A stretch of DNA of 50,513 bases. It comes from Acidimicrobiaceae bacterium. GTDB lineage: Bacteria; Actinomycetota; Acidimicrobiia; Acidimicrobiales; RAAP-2. The notes beneath the pieces were generated by a model. It saw only the letters and a list, made by a program, of their open reading frames with translations, did not search any database and was not told the origin of the DNA. The stretch's first letter is position 1. The number at the start of each line of letters is the position of its first letter. The stretch spans positions 25,693-76,205 of the forward strand of contig PLHF01000027.1 of NCBI GenBank assembly GCA_003138855.1. The letters are read 5' to 3'. Positions 41,846 through 50,334 of this stretch are shown here, piece after piece. A program made the translations under genes and the position numbers.

Positions 41846-43281
41846 CCTCGGCCCCCGTCCCCGCTCGCCTCGATCGCCCGACGGGCCGCGCCTTCGAAGC
41901 GAGCCAGGCGTTCGGCCGCCTCGTCTGCCGCCATTACCGGCTCGAAGCGCTCCCCGGGGGCCAGTGGTGCTCCGTCGAGGCCGGTGCCCGGGGCGGCCCC
42001 GAGTCGGGCCAGCGCAGCAACACCCAGGGCCGTGGCGTCCGGCGAACCGAAGACCTCGACAGGGATCTGCAGCAGATCGGCCTGAAGCTGCATGAGTACC
42101 GTCGAGCGGGTCAGTCCTCCGTCGACCCGCAGGGTGAGGAGTGGCCGGCCGAGGTCGTCCGCCGCGGCGCGGGCCAGGAGCGCCACCTGGGCGGCGAGGC
42201 CCTCGACCATGGCCCGCACCAGGTGGGCCGGCTCGGTATGGAGACCGAGGCCCTCCACAGTACCGGTCGCAGTCGGCCGCCACCACGGTGCGCCGAGGCC
42301 GGCCAATGCCGGCACCAGCACCAGGCCCCCGGCATCGGGGACGCTGGAGGCCACCGCATCGAGATGCTCGGCCGAGTCGAGGACCCCCATCCGGGTCAGC
42401 CACCCGACCGCCGCGCCCGCGGTGTAGCTCTGCCCGTCGAGGCAGTAGGCGACCGAGCCGGGCACCTGCCAGGCCACCGAGGCGGACAGCCCGTGCGAGC
42501 TGCGACGGGGCTCCGGGCCGGCGGTGACCAGGAGGAAGGCACCGGTACCGAAGGTGCACTTGCCCTCGCCGGGCAGCAGGCAGCGCTCCCCGACCAACGC
42601 CGCCTGCTGGTCGACGACGAGCCCGGTGATCGGCAAAGTGCCGCCAAAGGCGGCGGTCTCCCCCACCGTCCCGGCGCAGTCGACCACGTCGGGGAGCAGC
42701 GACGGGTCGAGGTCGAACAGCCCGCAGGCCTCCGCCGACCAGTGACGGCCGTCGAGGTCGAGCAGCAATGAGCGCGACGCAGTGGTGGCGTCGGTGACGT
42801 TGACACCGGCCAGCTGGTGGAGCAGCCAACTGTCCGAGGTTGTCACGATCCCTTCTCGAGTGCGCTCCTCGCGCAGCCAGGTCATCTTCGGCGCCGAGAA
42901 GTACGGGTCGAGGGGAAGACCGGTCAGTGCCCGCAACCGGTCCGCATGGGGGGCGAGGCGATCCGCCACGCCGGTCGCCCGGCGGTCCTGCCACGAGATC
43001 GCCGTCGTCAGGGGTCTTCCGGTCGTCGGGTCCCAGGCGAGCACGGTCTCTCCCTGGTTGGCCAGCCCGACCGCTCCGACAGAGGCGCCGGACACCTCGA
43101 GCGCCACCCGGCCCGCCGCCACGACCGAGGCCAGCAGCTCCGCCGGGTCCTGCTCGACGGCTCCCCCGGCCAAGGCGGCCGGGTCCACCGGGCGCACGGC
43201 GCTCCCGAGGACGTCGCCCGCATCGCTCACGACGAACGCCTTGGTGGCCGAGGTCCCCTGGTCGATGGCCAGGACGTTCAT
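41842..43281 (-). CDS. FGGY carbohydrate kinase, glycerol-kinase-like
   Basis: The product has 479 residues. N-terminal phosphate-1 motif AIDQGTSATKAFVV, the VGLANQGETVLAWD strand, TGLPLDPYFSAPKMTWL typical of glycerol kinases, and the second-domain KCTFGTGAFLL and LRVDGGLTRSTVLMQLQADLL motifs are present. It phosphorylates glycerol or a similar polyol with ATP. With the two downstream FAD enzymes it makes a glpK-glpA-like pathway. Divergence in the active-site region leaves exact substrate open. Confidence 0.88.
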   Translation of the reverse strand: MNVLAIDQGTSATKAFVVSDAGDVLGSAVRPVDPAALAGGAVEQDPAELLASVVAAGRVALEVSGASVGAVGLANQGETVLAWDPTTGRPLTTAISWQDRRATGVADRLAPHADRLRALTGLPLDPYFSAPKMTWLREERTREGIVTTSDSWLLHQLAGVNVTDATTASRSLLLDLDGRHWSAEACGLFDLDPSLLPDVVDCAGTVGETAAFGGTLPITGLVVDQQAALVGERCLLPGEGKCTFGTGAFLLVTAGPEPRRSSHGLSASVAWQVPGSVAYCLDGQSYTAGAAVGWLTRMGVLDSAEHLDAVASSVPDAGGLVLVPALAGLGAPWWRPTATGTVEGLGLHTEPAHLVRAMVEGLAAQVALLARAAADDLGRPLLTLRVDGGLTRSTVLMQLQADLLQIPVEVFGSPDATALGVAALARLGAAPGTGLDGAPLAPGERFEPVMAADEAAERLARFEGAARRAIEASGDGGRG

Positions 43282-43419
43282 GGCATCAGCCGGCCTGCAG
43301 CGAACATCCGACCATGGCCCATGATGGCATGCACTGAGTTCCGTCGACCGACTCGGTCACCACTTGGGCTCTCGGCATGACCGAGGACCCGGGGTGCCCG
43401 CACCATCACACCGGCGACC

Positions 43420-43560
43420 GTGGCAGAGCTCCGCGGCCTCAGGGAGGCGAAAGGAGAGGCTACCTTCGGTGAGCGCATCACGATGATGGCCCACGCGCTG
43501 CACTGCGCGGCGCTGGCCCGGGCCGACGGCCCGGTCCTCCGGCCCCGGCACCGACTGAGC
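43420..43560 (+). pseudogene. Truncated N-terminus of a PhnZ/Phn-HD-type oxygenase (possible)
   Basis: From a GTG at 43420 the frame reads LREAKGEATFGERITMMAHA then LHCAALARADGP, which resembles the start of phosphonate-degradation HD-domain oxygenases (typical GE-VTQLEHALQCA pattern). The resemblance stops after about 40 residues, and no other frame continues it before the converging sulfatase gene ends at 43614. I read it as a gene fragment. The remaining gap 43282-43419 shows nothing else. The match is short and from memory. Confidence 0.35.
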
Positions 43561-43613
43561 CCGGCCCCGACCGATCGGCGACGGGGACCATCGTCGCCGA
43601 CTCCCCAGCCGGG

Positions 43614-45065
43614 TCAGGCCGACGCGACCCCGTCGAGCTCCGGCCAGCGTCCCCGCCGCTGGGATCCCAGGAGCAGCTGGGTGTAGGGGCCGCCGAGGTG
43701 GGTCGACCGCCAGGTCAGCATCGACTGGGCCAGGGGGAGCACCACCGAGGGATCGGTCGTCGTGGTGTGCCAGTAGGGGTCCGCTGCCAGGTCGAAGCAG
43801 AGCCAGCTGCCGTCGGCGAACTGCACATAGGCGTGGGAGTCGTTGCGCTCCACCGCCAGGTTGTACCGCTCGAGGCTGCGATCGACTGCCCCGCCCCGCC
43901 GGTGCGGCCCGATGAACATGTCGCGCCAGTCCCATTCGTAGTGGGCCGCGGTCCGCCACCGCTCCGGATCCTCCCCCCGGAGGAACGGGAGGAGCGACCC
44001 ACCGTCACACTGGACGGGCACGTCCTCGCCGAGCACCTCGGCCAGGGTGGGGAGCAGGTCGATGCCCTCGGTGAACCGGTCGACGATCCGGCCGAACCCC
44101 TCGGGGTGGCCGGGGTGGCGCACGATCGAGAGCACCCGGTAGCTCTGTTCGAAGTACCCGAGCTTCTGGATGAGGCCGTGGTCGCCGAGCTGCTCGGCAT
44201 GGTCGGCGGTGACCACGATGACCGTCTCGTCGTATCGCCCGGACTCCTTCAGGAACTCGATGATCCGTCCCACCTGTTCGTCGACCGCGGAGACCATGCC
44301 GAAATACTGGGCCTGGAGCCGGGCCATTTCCCCCGGATCGGTCGGTGCGGCACAGACCGCCAGGGAGAGCGCGGACCGGTGCACCGGATGGAGCACCTCC
44401 CCGAGCGGGATCGGCGCAGGCATGTCCTCCGGCCGGTACCTGTGGGACCAGTGTCCGGGCGCCGCATACGGCGGGTGGGGCCGAAGGTAGCTGGCGTGGG
44501 CGAACCACGGCTCGTCCCTGCGGGCCACCCACTCGAGGAGGCGGTCGGTCATGAAGGCGGAGACACCGTGCTCGGCGGGGCGGTCCGGCTCGGATGCGAG
44601 CGCCGGCCCGGGGGCCAGGGTGTCGTACCCGAGCGATTCGAGACGCTCCAGCCACGCGGTGACGCGGCCGTCGAGGGAGAGCACAGGGTCGAAGCCGGGG
44701 AGGATCCCCTCGTAGGTGTCGAGCCACGGGTCGGCCGGCCCGTCTGCCACCGTAGGGTCGATCCCCTGATCGGTGTAGCCGAAGAGCGCCGGCTCGAAGC
44801 CCGCACGGCGGCCGAGCCTGGCGATGTTGTCGAACCGTGACTCGAGCGGCGACCCGTTGGCCACGACCCGGTGGTTCATCTGGTACATCCCCGTGTAGAG
44901 GGACGCTCGACCGGGAGCGCATGGCGCGGCTTGGCTGAATTGGGAGGCGAAGCGGACACCCTCGCGGCAGAGCCGGTCGAGGTGCGGGGTATGGACCACC
45001 GGATGGCCGGCCGCCGACAGGCAGTCGGCCCTGAACTGGTCCAGGGTCACGAAGAGCACGTTCAC
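43614..45065 (-). CDS. Sulfatase / phosphonate-monoester-hydrolase superfamily enzyme
   Basis: The product has 483 residues from GTG 45065. The N-terminal metal site (VLFVTLDQFRADCLSAAGHP) and the formylglycine motif CAPGRASLYTG (CxPxR) are present, so the cysteine should be converted by a formylglycine-generating enzyme encoded elsewhere. A second metal site is VVTADHAEQLGDHG. It hydrolyses sulfate, phosphate or phosphonate esters. The nearby PhnZ-like fragment and glycerol-like operon hint at an organophosphorus or glycerol-ester substrate, but this is guesswork. A further upstream in-frame extension is not supported. Confidence 0.88.
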   Translation of the reverse strand: MNVLFVTLDQFRADCLSAAGHPVVHTPHLDRLCREGVRFASQFSQAAPCAPGRASLYTGMYQMNHRVVANGSPLESRFDNIARLGRRAGFEPALFGYTDQGIDPTVADGPADPWLDTYEGILPGFDPVLSLDGRVTAWLERLESLGYDTLAPGPALASEPDRPAEHGVSAFMTDRLLEWVARRDEPWFAHASYLRPHPPYAAPGHWSHRYRPEDMPAPIPLGEVLHPVHRSALSLAVCAAPTDPGEMARLQAQYFGMVSAVDEQVGRIIEFLKESGRYDETVIVVTADHAEQLGDHGLIQKLGYFEQSYRVLSIVRHPGHPEGFGRIVDRFTEGIDLLPTLAEVLGEDVPVQCDGGSLLPFLRGEDPERWRTAAHYEWDWRDMFIGPHRRGGAVDRSLERYNLAVERNDSHAYVQFADGSWLCFDLAADPYWHTTTTDPSVVLPLAQSMLTWRSTHLGGPYTQLLLGSQRRGRWPELDGVASA

Positions 45066-45758
45066 GGCCCTCACTCTTGCAGCCCGGATGGCCAGTGGCC
45101 ACCGGGCCTTGCCGGGACCGGCCCGCGTCGCCAGCCACCGCTCCGGTGGGCATCGCCGACCTCCTTCCGAGGCCATTCCCAGCCAGAGGTGCGCTATCCG
45201 TGTGGGATCACGGCCCCGGGGGCGAGCGTCAGGTCTGCCAGGCTTGGCCCGGCCGCTACGGGCACTCCACACTCTTCGCTGAGTCGGGGCCGGAGGTCGG
45301 GATCGAACCGGCAGTCGCCGTAGCTGCAGTACCACCACGGCTCTCGTCGTGCCGCTCGCCAGCGCCCACTCCGGTGGGTACGGGCAGGGAGCTTCTGGAG
45401 ATCGCCCGGGGGTGGCCCCTGGGCGACCGTGGCTCGGCTCAACGGGACCAGTGCGCTGCCGCTTCGCCCGCCACCGAGAGCACCTCCGGAGGAGCTCCGT
45501 ACCGAGCTACATGATCGATCACACTCCTACCGAGAGCGGGCTGGGGGCACCCAGCCAGGATGCCAGCGTCCAGTCATCGACGGCGTCTCCGATGGCGTGG
45601 AGTACCCGAGCCAGTCCCGGATGGACGCCGCGGCAGGAGCTCGTTGGAGAGAGACGCGACGCCCTGGGAGTCGGTGGGAAGAACTACCTGGCTGGCTGTG
45701 AGCCATGGGGCGAACGAACCTGGACAAACACTGCCCCATGCGCCGGGTTGTGGACAGC
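45066..45758. other. Gene-poor stretch upstream of the sulfatase
   Basis: About 690 bases without a convincing gene. Several short frames overlap on both strands with mixed codon bias. The only one with sensible composition is the minus-strand frame 45194-45442 listed separately. A string GGGATCGAACC near 45299 resembles a tRNA T-loop, but no tRNA folds around it. Confidence 0.5.
45194..45442 (-). CDS. Doubtful 82-residue reading frame
   Basis: The frame encodes PWWYCSYGDCRFDPDLRP and ends LADLTLAPGAVIPHG. Its C-terminal half has protein-like composition with a C-x4-C pair, but no family, ribosome-binding site or promoter is recognised. It could be a fragment of a lost gene or chance. Confidence 0.2.
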   Translation of the reverse strand: MSRATVAQGPPPGDLQKLPARTHRSGRWRAARREPWWYCSYGDCRFDPDLRPRLSEECGVPVAAGPSLADLTLAPGAVIPHG

Positions 45759-45796
45759 AGTCCTCACTTGAGGACTTGCTCCACCACCCATATAGA
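45759..45796 (+). promoter_or_regulatory. Promoter with overlapping palindrome, for the DUF6855-like gene
   Basis: TTGAGG (45768-45773) and TATAGA (45791-45796) are separated by 17 bases, a good sigma-70-type promoter. A perfect palindrome with arms AGTCCTCA and TGAGGACT (45759-45776) overlaps the -35 and looks like a repressor operator. A start near 45803 would give a leader of about 68 bases. Confidence 0.5.
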
Positions 45797-45870
45797 TTGT
45801 GATGGTCATCGAATGGCACCAGGACGTTGACGGTTCAGCATTTGACCGATTGGCAGTGAGGAGGTCGGGC

Positions 45871-46284
45871 GTGGGCGAGGGAAGCGGCACGAAGGACGAT
45901 CCGTGGCGGCTGAAGACGCCGCCGCAGACGTCTGAGTACACGATCTACGAGGATGACAAGGACGGGTGCCGAGTCCTCGTCTGCACAGTTGGCAAGACAG
46001 TTCTGCATTACGACGCCCGATGCCTCCAGGATCTTCGCGGGTTCCTGAAGGAGAAGGGGGACTGGGTCGAGCTCGGGTCGGCCGACGAACAAAAGCCGGC
46101 CAAAGACGGCACCGTCGAGGCATGGGGACGCTCGCCCTCCAACCCGATCGGCGGCTGGTACGGGTTGAAGAAGGGACTGCGTGGCCGCTTCGCCATGTAC
46201 ATCCCACCGCTCATGGAAGCCTTGGACCTTGCGCAACTGGAACACAACCCTCGCAACAACCGGATGCGAGTTGTCGGAGATTGA
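45871..46284 (+). CDS. DUF6855-like small conserved protein
   Basis: From GTG 45871 the product has 137 residues; GAGGAGG lies 6 bases upstream and the homologous region starts here (GTKDDPWRLKTPP). Conserved-looking segments are SEYTIYED, GDWVELGSADEQKPAKDG, WGRSPSNPIGGWYGLKKG and LEHNPRNNRMR. I recognise this as a small cytoplasmic family of actinobacteria with no known function. The frame is open to 45799 but that part lacks family features. It has its own promoter and converges on the APC permease gene. Confidence 0.8.
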   Translation: MGEGSGTKDDPWRLKTPPQTSEYTIYEDDKDGCRVLVCTVGKTVLHYDARCLQDLRGFLKEKGDWVELGSADEQKPAKDGTVEAWGRSPSNPIGGWYGLKKGLRGRFAMYIPPLMEALDLAQLEHNPRNNRMRVVGD

Positions 46285-46368
46285 AGTGTGATTCGTCCAT
46301 GGCACCCAGGACGGAACTTCACCTTCAGACATCCCAGATCTCCCATGTTCCCAGACTTGTGAGCCTTG

Positions 46369-46407
46369 GAGAGTGCCACCGACCCCGGTGGTGCATTGGC
46401 CACTCTC
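46369..46407. terminator. Nested hairpins between convergent genes
   Basis: GAGAGTG (46369-46375) pairs with CACTCTC (46401-46407); inside, CCACCG (46376-46381) pairs with CGGTGG (46386-46391). It lies between a plus-strand and a minus-strand gene end and could terminate both. No T-run. Confidence 0.4.
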
Positions 46408-46473
46408 GTCGCGAGGCTTTCGGCCGCCTGTCCACAGTGGCCTCGCTCAGGTCACCCGTCCACCGACACCGGC

Positions 46474-48027
46474 TCAGGTTCCCGAGAACGCCGTCCCCTC
46501 GCCCGTTCCGGTGCGCGGGTGGCGGTGCACGACAATGCAGGCGATCACGGCGGCCACCGCCACGATCGCCAGTGCGATGAACGGGAACTCGCTGTAGGGC
46601 GCCGGCTGCCCGGGCTTGCACAGCTCAACGAACGGGACGACGAGGGTGAGGGACCCCAGCACCGGGATCGCAACGTGACGGAGAATCGAGAACGATTCGC
46701 GGTGGCGGCGCCACATGAAAAAGGGGAGGGAGACCGTCGTCAGGAAGTAGACGAAGAGGATCACGATCGTACCCATGGTCGAGCACTCGGCGTAGAGGCC
46801 GACGGGGTTCATCGATCCCGTGTCTCCGCTGATGAGGTGGGACATCCACCAGACCCCGATGATCCCGAGTCCCACGGCAGCCATGACCAAGAGCGCATTC
46901 ACCGGCGTGTCAGCCCGTGGGCGCAGGCGACCCAGCCATGCCGGGAGGAGCCCGGTTCGACCACCGTCGAAGAGCATGCGCGCTTGCGAATTCGTGCCGG
47001 CGACCAGGGTGGCGAGCACGGAGACGATGCCGGCGACCCAGGCCAGAACGGCCGCTCCGCCCAGATAGTGGTCGGCCACGGTGAGGAATGGGATGGAGGA
47101 GCGCCCGATGGAAGAGACCTCGTAGTTGAATCCGGTGACGGTCGCGTAGGCGAAGAACACAAATAGGGCGCCGCCGATCGCGACGGAGATATAGAGGGCT
47201 CTCGGGACGGTGCGCTTCGGATCGCGGCACTCTTCGGCGAGCGCTGGACCGTTCTCCCACCCGATGAACATGTAGAGGGCCAATGGGAAGCCCGCGGACA
47301 GGCCGGCCAGGCCGCCTGTGAGATGCTCCCAGGAGAACGGTGCTCCCGAGAGATGGCCACGCTGGTCGACGAGGACAATGACGCAGACCATGACCATGAT
47401 CGCGACCTGCACCAAGACGGCCACGCCTACTGCGGTGGTCGAGAGCTTGACGCCGCGTACTGTCAGCCAGATGGCGCCAACGGTCAGCACGAGGGTCAGT
47501 GGTCCCCACGCGAGGTGCCACGATGTGTAGTGGGCGAGGGTCATTGCCACCATCCCGCCCGACATGGTGAACACCGCCGCCATGGCGACCGTGTAGCCGA
47601 CGGTGACCAGCAGGGCTGTAGCGACACCGGCCCTTGGTCCCAGCGAGGTTTCCACGTAGGTGATGAAGCTCCCCGCCGAAGGCTCTGCCTTGGTGAACTC
47701 GGCCACCGTGAAGGCGAGGAGGACAACGGCCACGCCTGCGGCGAGGATCGTCAGTGGGGCGGCGACGCCGGCGGTCACGGCAATCACTCCGAATGCGAAG
47801 TAAAAGTCGATCCCTGGCCCGATGTTGGCGACCGTCGAGGCCGTCACGTCCGCGGTGCCGAGCTGGCCGGATTTGAGGTGGTCTCTGCTCTGGCTCACCA
47901 CGTGGCCTCCGGTCGGCTGCTGCTTGTCACTGGCTTCCTCGAAGCTGGAGGTCATTGTCCGTGGTGGGGTCCGCGTCGGGGACTCTGAGGTCGGGGAGCT
48001 CGGAGAGCTCCCCGATCGCAACACCAT
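46474..48027 (-). CDS. APC-superfamily amino acid permease
   Basis: From ATG 48027 (GAGGG six bases upstream) the product has 517 residues; ATG 47955 and ATG 48072 are alternatives. The first 60 residues are Ser/Thr/Pro-rich. Then come 12-14 helices, starting with STVANIGPGIDFYFAFGVIA (the unwound helix 1 of the family) and GWENGPALAEECRDPKRTVPRAL, a hallmark of APC amino acid/polyamine transporters. A perfect 10-bp inverted repeat (47991-48015) lies just inside this start. If translation begins at 47955, the repeat is in the leader. Confidence 0.88.
   Translation of the reverse strand: MVLRSGSSPSSPTSESPTRTPPRTMTSSFEEASDKQQPTGGHVVSQSRDHLKSGQLGTADVTASTVANIGPGIDFYFAFGVIAVTAGVAAPLTILAAGVAVVLLAFTVAEFTKAEPSAGSFITYVETSLGPRAGVATALLVTVGYTVAMAAVFTMSGGMVAMTLAHYTSWHLAWGPLTLVLTVGAIWLTVRGVKLSTTAVGVAVLVQVAIMVMVCVIVLVDQRGHLSGAPFSWEHLTGGLAGLSAGFPLALYMFIGWENGPALAEECRDPKRTVPRALYISVAIGGALFVFFAYATVTGFNYEVSSIGRSSIPFLTVADHYLGGAAVLAWVAGIVSVLATLVAGTNSQARMLFDGGRTGLLPAWLGRLRPRADTPVNALLVMAAVGLGIIGVWWMSHLISGDTGSMNPVGLYAECSTMGTIVILFVYFLTTVSLPFFMWRRHRESFSILRHVAIPVLGSLTLVVPFVELCKPGQPAPYSEFPFIALAIVAVAAVIACIVVHRHPRTGTGEGTAFSGT
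47991..48015. repeat. Perfect 10-bp inverted repeat at the start of the APC gene
   Basis: TCGGGGAGCT and AGCTCCCCGA flank the 5-base loop CGGAG. It would form a very stable hairpin in the mRNA or serve as a dyad operator. Its place between two candidate start codons makes a regulatory role possible. Confidence 0.6.
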
Positions 48028-48102
48028 AGATTCCCTCGGTGTCGAGGGCTCCCCTCTTTTCTGTCGAGCCATTCCACGGTGTTGCGCAGTGGCTGAGTGT
48101 GG

Positions 48103-48413
48103 ATGAGTGGATCAGCAGAAGTCCCGGCCTCCGGGCCGCTGGGGCCGAGAAACCGGGACTTCCGTCATTCCTCCGGCGTACCTTCCGGTAACGCCTGTTA
48201 GTGGGGTGTTAGCGTAAGGGTCTGACCAGGGCCAGCGCGGCCCGGCATGCACCCGTTTCATACGCTCGAGGCCCGATTTTCATACGCAGGGGCGAAAGCC
48301 CAGGTCAGAGGCGGATTATGGCCCGCAGAATCGGGCCTCCCTTGCGATGGAGGGCTGAGCAACGGGCACCCCGTTCCGCAGTGTCATGCCGGGGGTGGTT
48401 GACAAAGGTGCGG
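48103..48413. other. Non-coding stretch with inverted and direct repeats
   Basis: About 310 bases with no credible gene. It holds a 10-bp inverted repeat (GAAGTCCCGG 48118-48127; CCGGGACTTC 48153-48162) enclosing a GC-rich hairpin, and the direct repeat TTTCATACGC twice about 22 bases apart between 48257 and 48290. Base composition is lower in GC than the neighbours. It may be a remnant of a mobile element or a promoter region; no transposase or integrase is visible. Confidence 0.4.
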
Positions 48414-48653
48414 TCACTGCCCGAGGACGTGGCGCAACAAGGCGATCGCGAGGTACGCGACGAGCAACAGCGGAACGAACGCGGTCACGGTCAGGAGAGC
48501 CGTCATCAATCCTGCTTTCGCCGACCGCTTCGATGGCGAGGGGGAACGGTGGCTGTTCTCAACCAGTTGCCTGCGGCCGATCCCGTGCTGAATCGTGCGG
48601 GCCACTACGACACTCACGCAACCGACTATCACCAGCACGACGATTAGGAACAT
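48414..48653 (-). CDS. Possible 79-residue protein with two membrane helices
   Basis: The frame gives MFLIVVLVIVGCVSVVVA at the N-terminus and ALLTVTAFVPLLLVAYLAI near the C-terminus, two clear hydrophobic helices joined by a basic, serine-rich loop. No family is recognised and the ribosome-binding site is weak. The strongly patterned hydrophobicity favours a real gene over a shadow. Confidence 0.4.
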   Translation of the reverse strand: MFLIVVLVIVGCVSVVVARTIQHGIGRRQLVENSHRSPSPSKRSAKAGLMTALLTVTAFVPLLLVAYLAIALLRHVLGQ

Positions 48654-48868
48654 CGGTCAGACCCGATCTCTCGTGGCATGAGGCAAGCAGGGACCAGGTG
48701 GGGCCGGACCGGTCTCTGCCATGGAAAAGTCACGGGAGCTGGGCACCAATGGCTGGGAGGAGCCTGCCGGGGTCCGGGGTCCGCCCCCGAGCGCCGGGTA
48801 GATGGGGCGGTCAGTCCGGCGGTACCTGCTGGACTGCCTTCCCTCGATCACGCAGTGCATCGGCCGTC

Positions 48869-49444
48869 TCAACCTGGAAGCCGCATGGGTGCAGAATGGA
48901 CTGTCCAGGTCTGCCCGTCCCAGTACCGCAACAAAGCGCTCCCACTCGGATCCCCGTACCACCCCGGGGGTGACGCACTCACTGGTGCCGGGGTTGGCTT
49001 GCGCGCCGGAGCAATGGGGAGAGCGAGGAGAACGAGGAAGGCTGCGAGCGGCGCGATGGACATGCCGATGGTCATCGCTCCGAGGAGGGCGACGGCACCC
49101 ACCAGACCGGCCACGATCAACCCGGTCACGCCGAGCCGCTCCGAGCGGCGCACCACTCGCCAGACCACACTGGCCGTGGAGATCACCAGGGCGATGGCAA
49201 GGGCGATGAGGATGGTACGGACCGTCCCGGGCTGCTCCTTGTAGAGGGTGGTGCTCGACTCGGTGACGGTCGTCGGCCTACCGGTCCCCGAGATGACAAT
49301 GGTCGACGAGCCGGTGCCGACCGAGACCATCATCCATGCCAGGGCTCCCCAGGCGAGGTAAGCGCCGAGCAGGAGGACGAAGCGCAGCAGAACGAGCCTT
49401 GTTCGCCGGGACCATCCTCGCGGAGTGGCGACGGGGGCACTCAC
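48869..49444 (-). CDS. Membrane protein with C-terminal DUF2510 domain
   Basis: The product has 191 residues from a GTG that overlaps the tetR stop. Hydrophobic helices near residues 18-40, 72-92 and 103-140 are followed by a C-terminal DUF2510 motif, PPGWYGDPSGSALLRYWDGQTW. DUF2510 is a short aromatic-rich module common in actinobacterial membrane proteins; function unknown. Being in an operon with TetR suggests it is under that repressor's control. Confidence 0.75.
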   Translation of the reverse strand: MSAPVATPRGWSRRTRLVLLRFVLLLGAYLAWGALAWMMVSVGTGSSTIVISGTGRPTTVTESSTTLYKEQPGTVRTILIALAIALVISTASVVWRVVRRSERLGVTGLIVAGLVGAVALLGAMTIGMSIAPLAAFLVLLALPIAPARKPTPAPVSASPPGWYGDPSGSALLRYWDGQTWTVHSAPMRLPG

Positions 49445-50106
49445 ATCCTTTCTCCGTCCTTCGGCATTGCCGTCCCACCCGCGCCGCCCAGGCCACCGAG
49501 AAGCGTGGCGAGCTGGAGCGCCTGATCGAAGAGCGCCGTGGCCGGCGCCCGGTCCCCGTCGAGGTGGGTCAGCATCTCCATGCCCAGGTAGAGGGCGACC
49601 ACCGCGAACCCCACGGATTCGGCCGGTACCAGCGAGCCGAGCGGCGAGTCCGCCAGTACCCCGGCGACGGCGTCGCGGGCGAAGCCGGTCCACGGGGCGA
49701 TTCGCTTGGCCACCTCCTCGCCGAGACCGGGCGTCGTGGCGGCCCCGGCGATCATGGCCACGAGTACGGCAACGTGTCCGGCATCCAAGTCCTCGCGGAG
49801 GATCGACGACGCAACGCCCACCAGCTCGGCCGGCGAGTCCACCCCGTCCACAGCCGAGCTGTAGCGGGCCTGGCGCATGTCGCTGACTGAGTCGAGGGCA
49901 GCCAGGAGTAGGCCGGTGACGGAGTCGAAGTGGTAGAAGATCAGGCCCTGGTTCACCCCGGCCCGGTCAGCGATGACCCGGGCACTGGCGCCGGCATACC
50001 CGTGGTCCTTGAGGGTCTCGATAGCGGCGTCAATCAGCTGTTGGCGGGTCGCCTCACCCCGGGTCGTCCGCACGGCAGCTGCTGCTGCGACTCCGGCCTT
50101 CACCAT
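49441..50106 (-). CDS. TetR-family transcriptional repressor
   Basis: The product has 221 residues. A helix-turn-helix of TetR type occupies about residues 18-65 (TRQQLIDAAIETLKDHGYAG, then VIADRAGVNQGLIFYHF). The ligand-binding domain that follows is not assignable to a substrate. ATG 50106 has GGAGG upstream. An 8-bp-arm palindrome at 50120-50139 overlaps its promoter, so it probably represses its own operon with the DUF2510 gene. Confidence 0.88.
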   Translation of the reverse strand: MVKAGVAAAAAVRTTRGEATRQQLIDAAIETLKDHGYAGASARVIADRAGVNQGLIFYHFDSVTGLLLAALDSVSDMRQARYSSAVDGVDSPAELVGVASSILREDLDAGHVAVLVAMIAGAATTPGLGEEVAKRIAPWTGFARDAVAGVLADSPLGSLVPAESVGFAVVALYLGMEMLTHLDGDRAPATALFDQALQLATLLGGLGGAGGTAMPKDGERM

Positions 50107-50119
50107 CGGGGTACCTCCA

Positions 50120-50139
50120 AGTTGAGCGACTGCTCAACT
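50120..50139 (-). promoter_or_regulatory. Palindromic operator in front of tetR
   Basis: Arms AGTTGAGC and GCTCAACT are perfect inverted repeats with a 4-base spacer, 14 bases before the start codon. TACAGT just upstream is a plausible -10. Typical of TetR autoregulation. Confidence 0.65.
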
Positions 50140-50334
50140 ACTGTACCGCGCGCGGTCCCGCATGCACAACGCGATCAGTGCCGCTAGAACGATGCGGTCA
50201 GCCGACCAGGCGACGCCCAAGGCGCCGGCCATCCCAACCGCACCTGCGGGACCGAGGCCCTTGGGAAGGACGGCCCAGGCCCGTCTCCACCGGGCACCTA
50301 GCCCGTGCGGTGGCAGGGGCGGGGCGGTTGCCCC

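Noticed and set aside
44468..44482. GGGGCCGAAGGTA, a partial DevR-type box
   Set aside because: It is inside the sulfatase coding region, far from any start, and lacks the GTCNC half.
45285..45330. Possible tRNA (GGGATCGAACC resembles a T-loop complement)
   Set aside because: The flanking bases do not form a T-stem, anticodon arm or acceptor stem on either strand.
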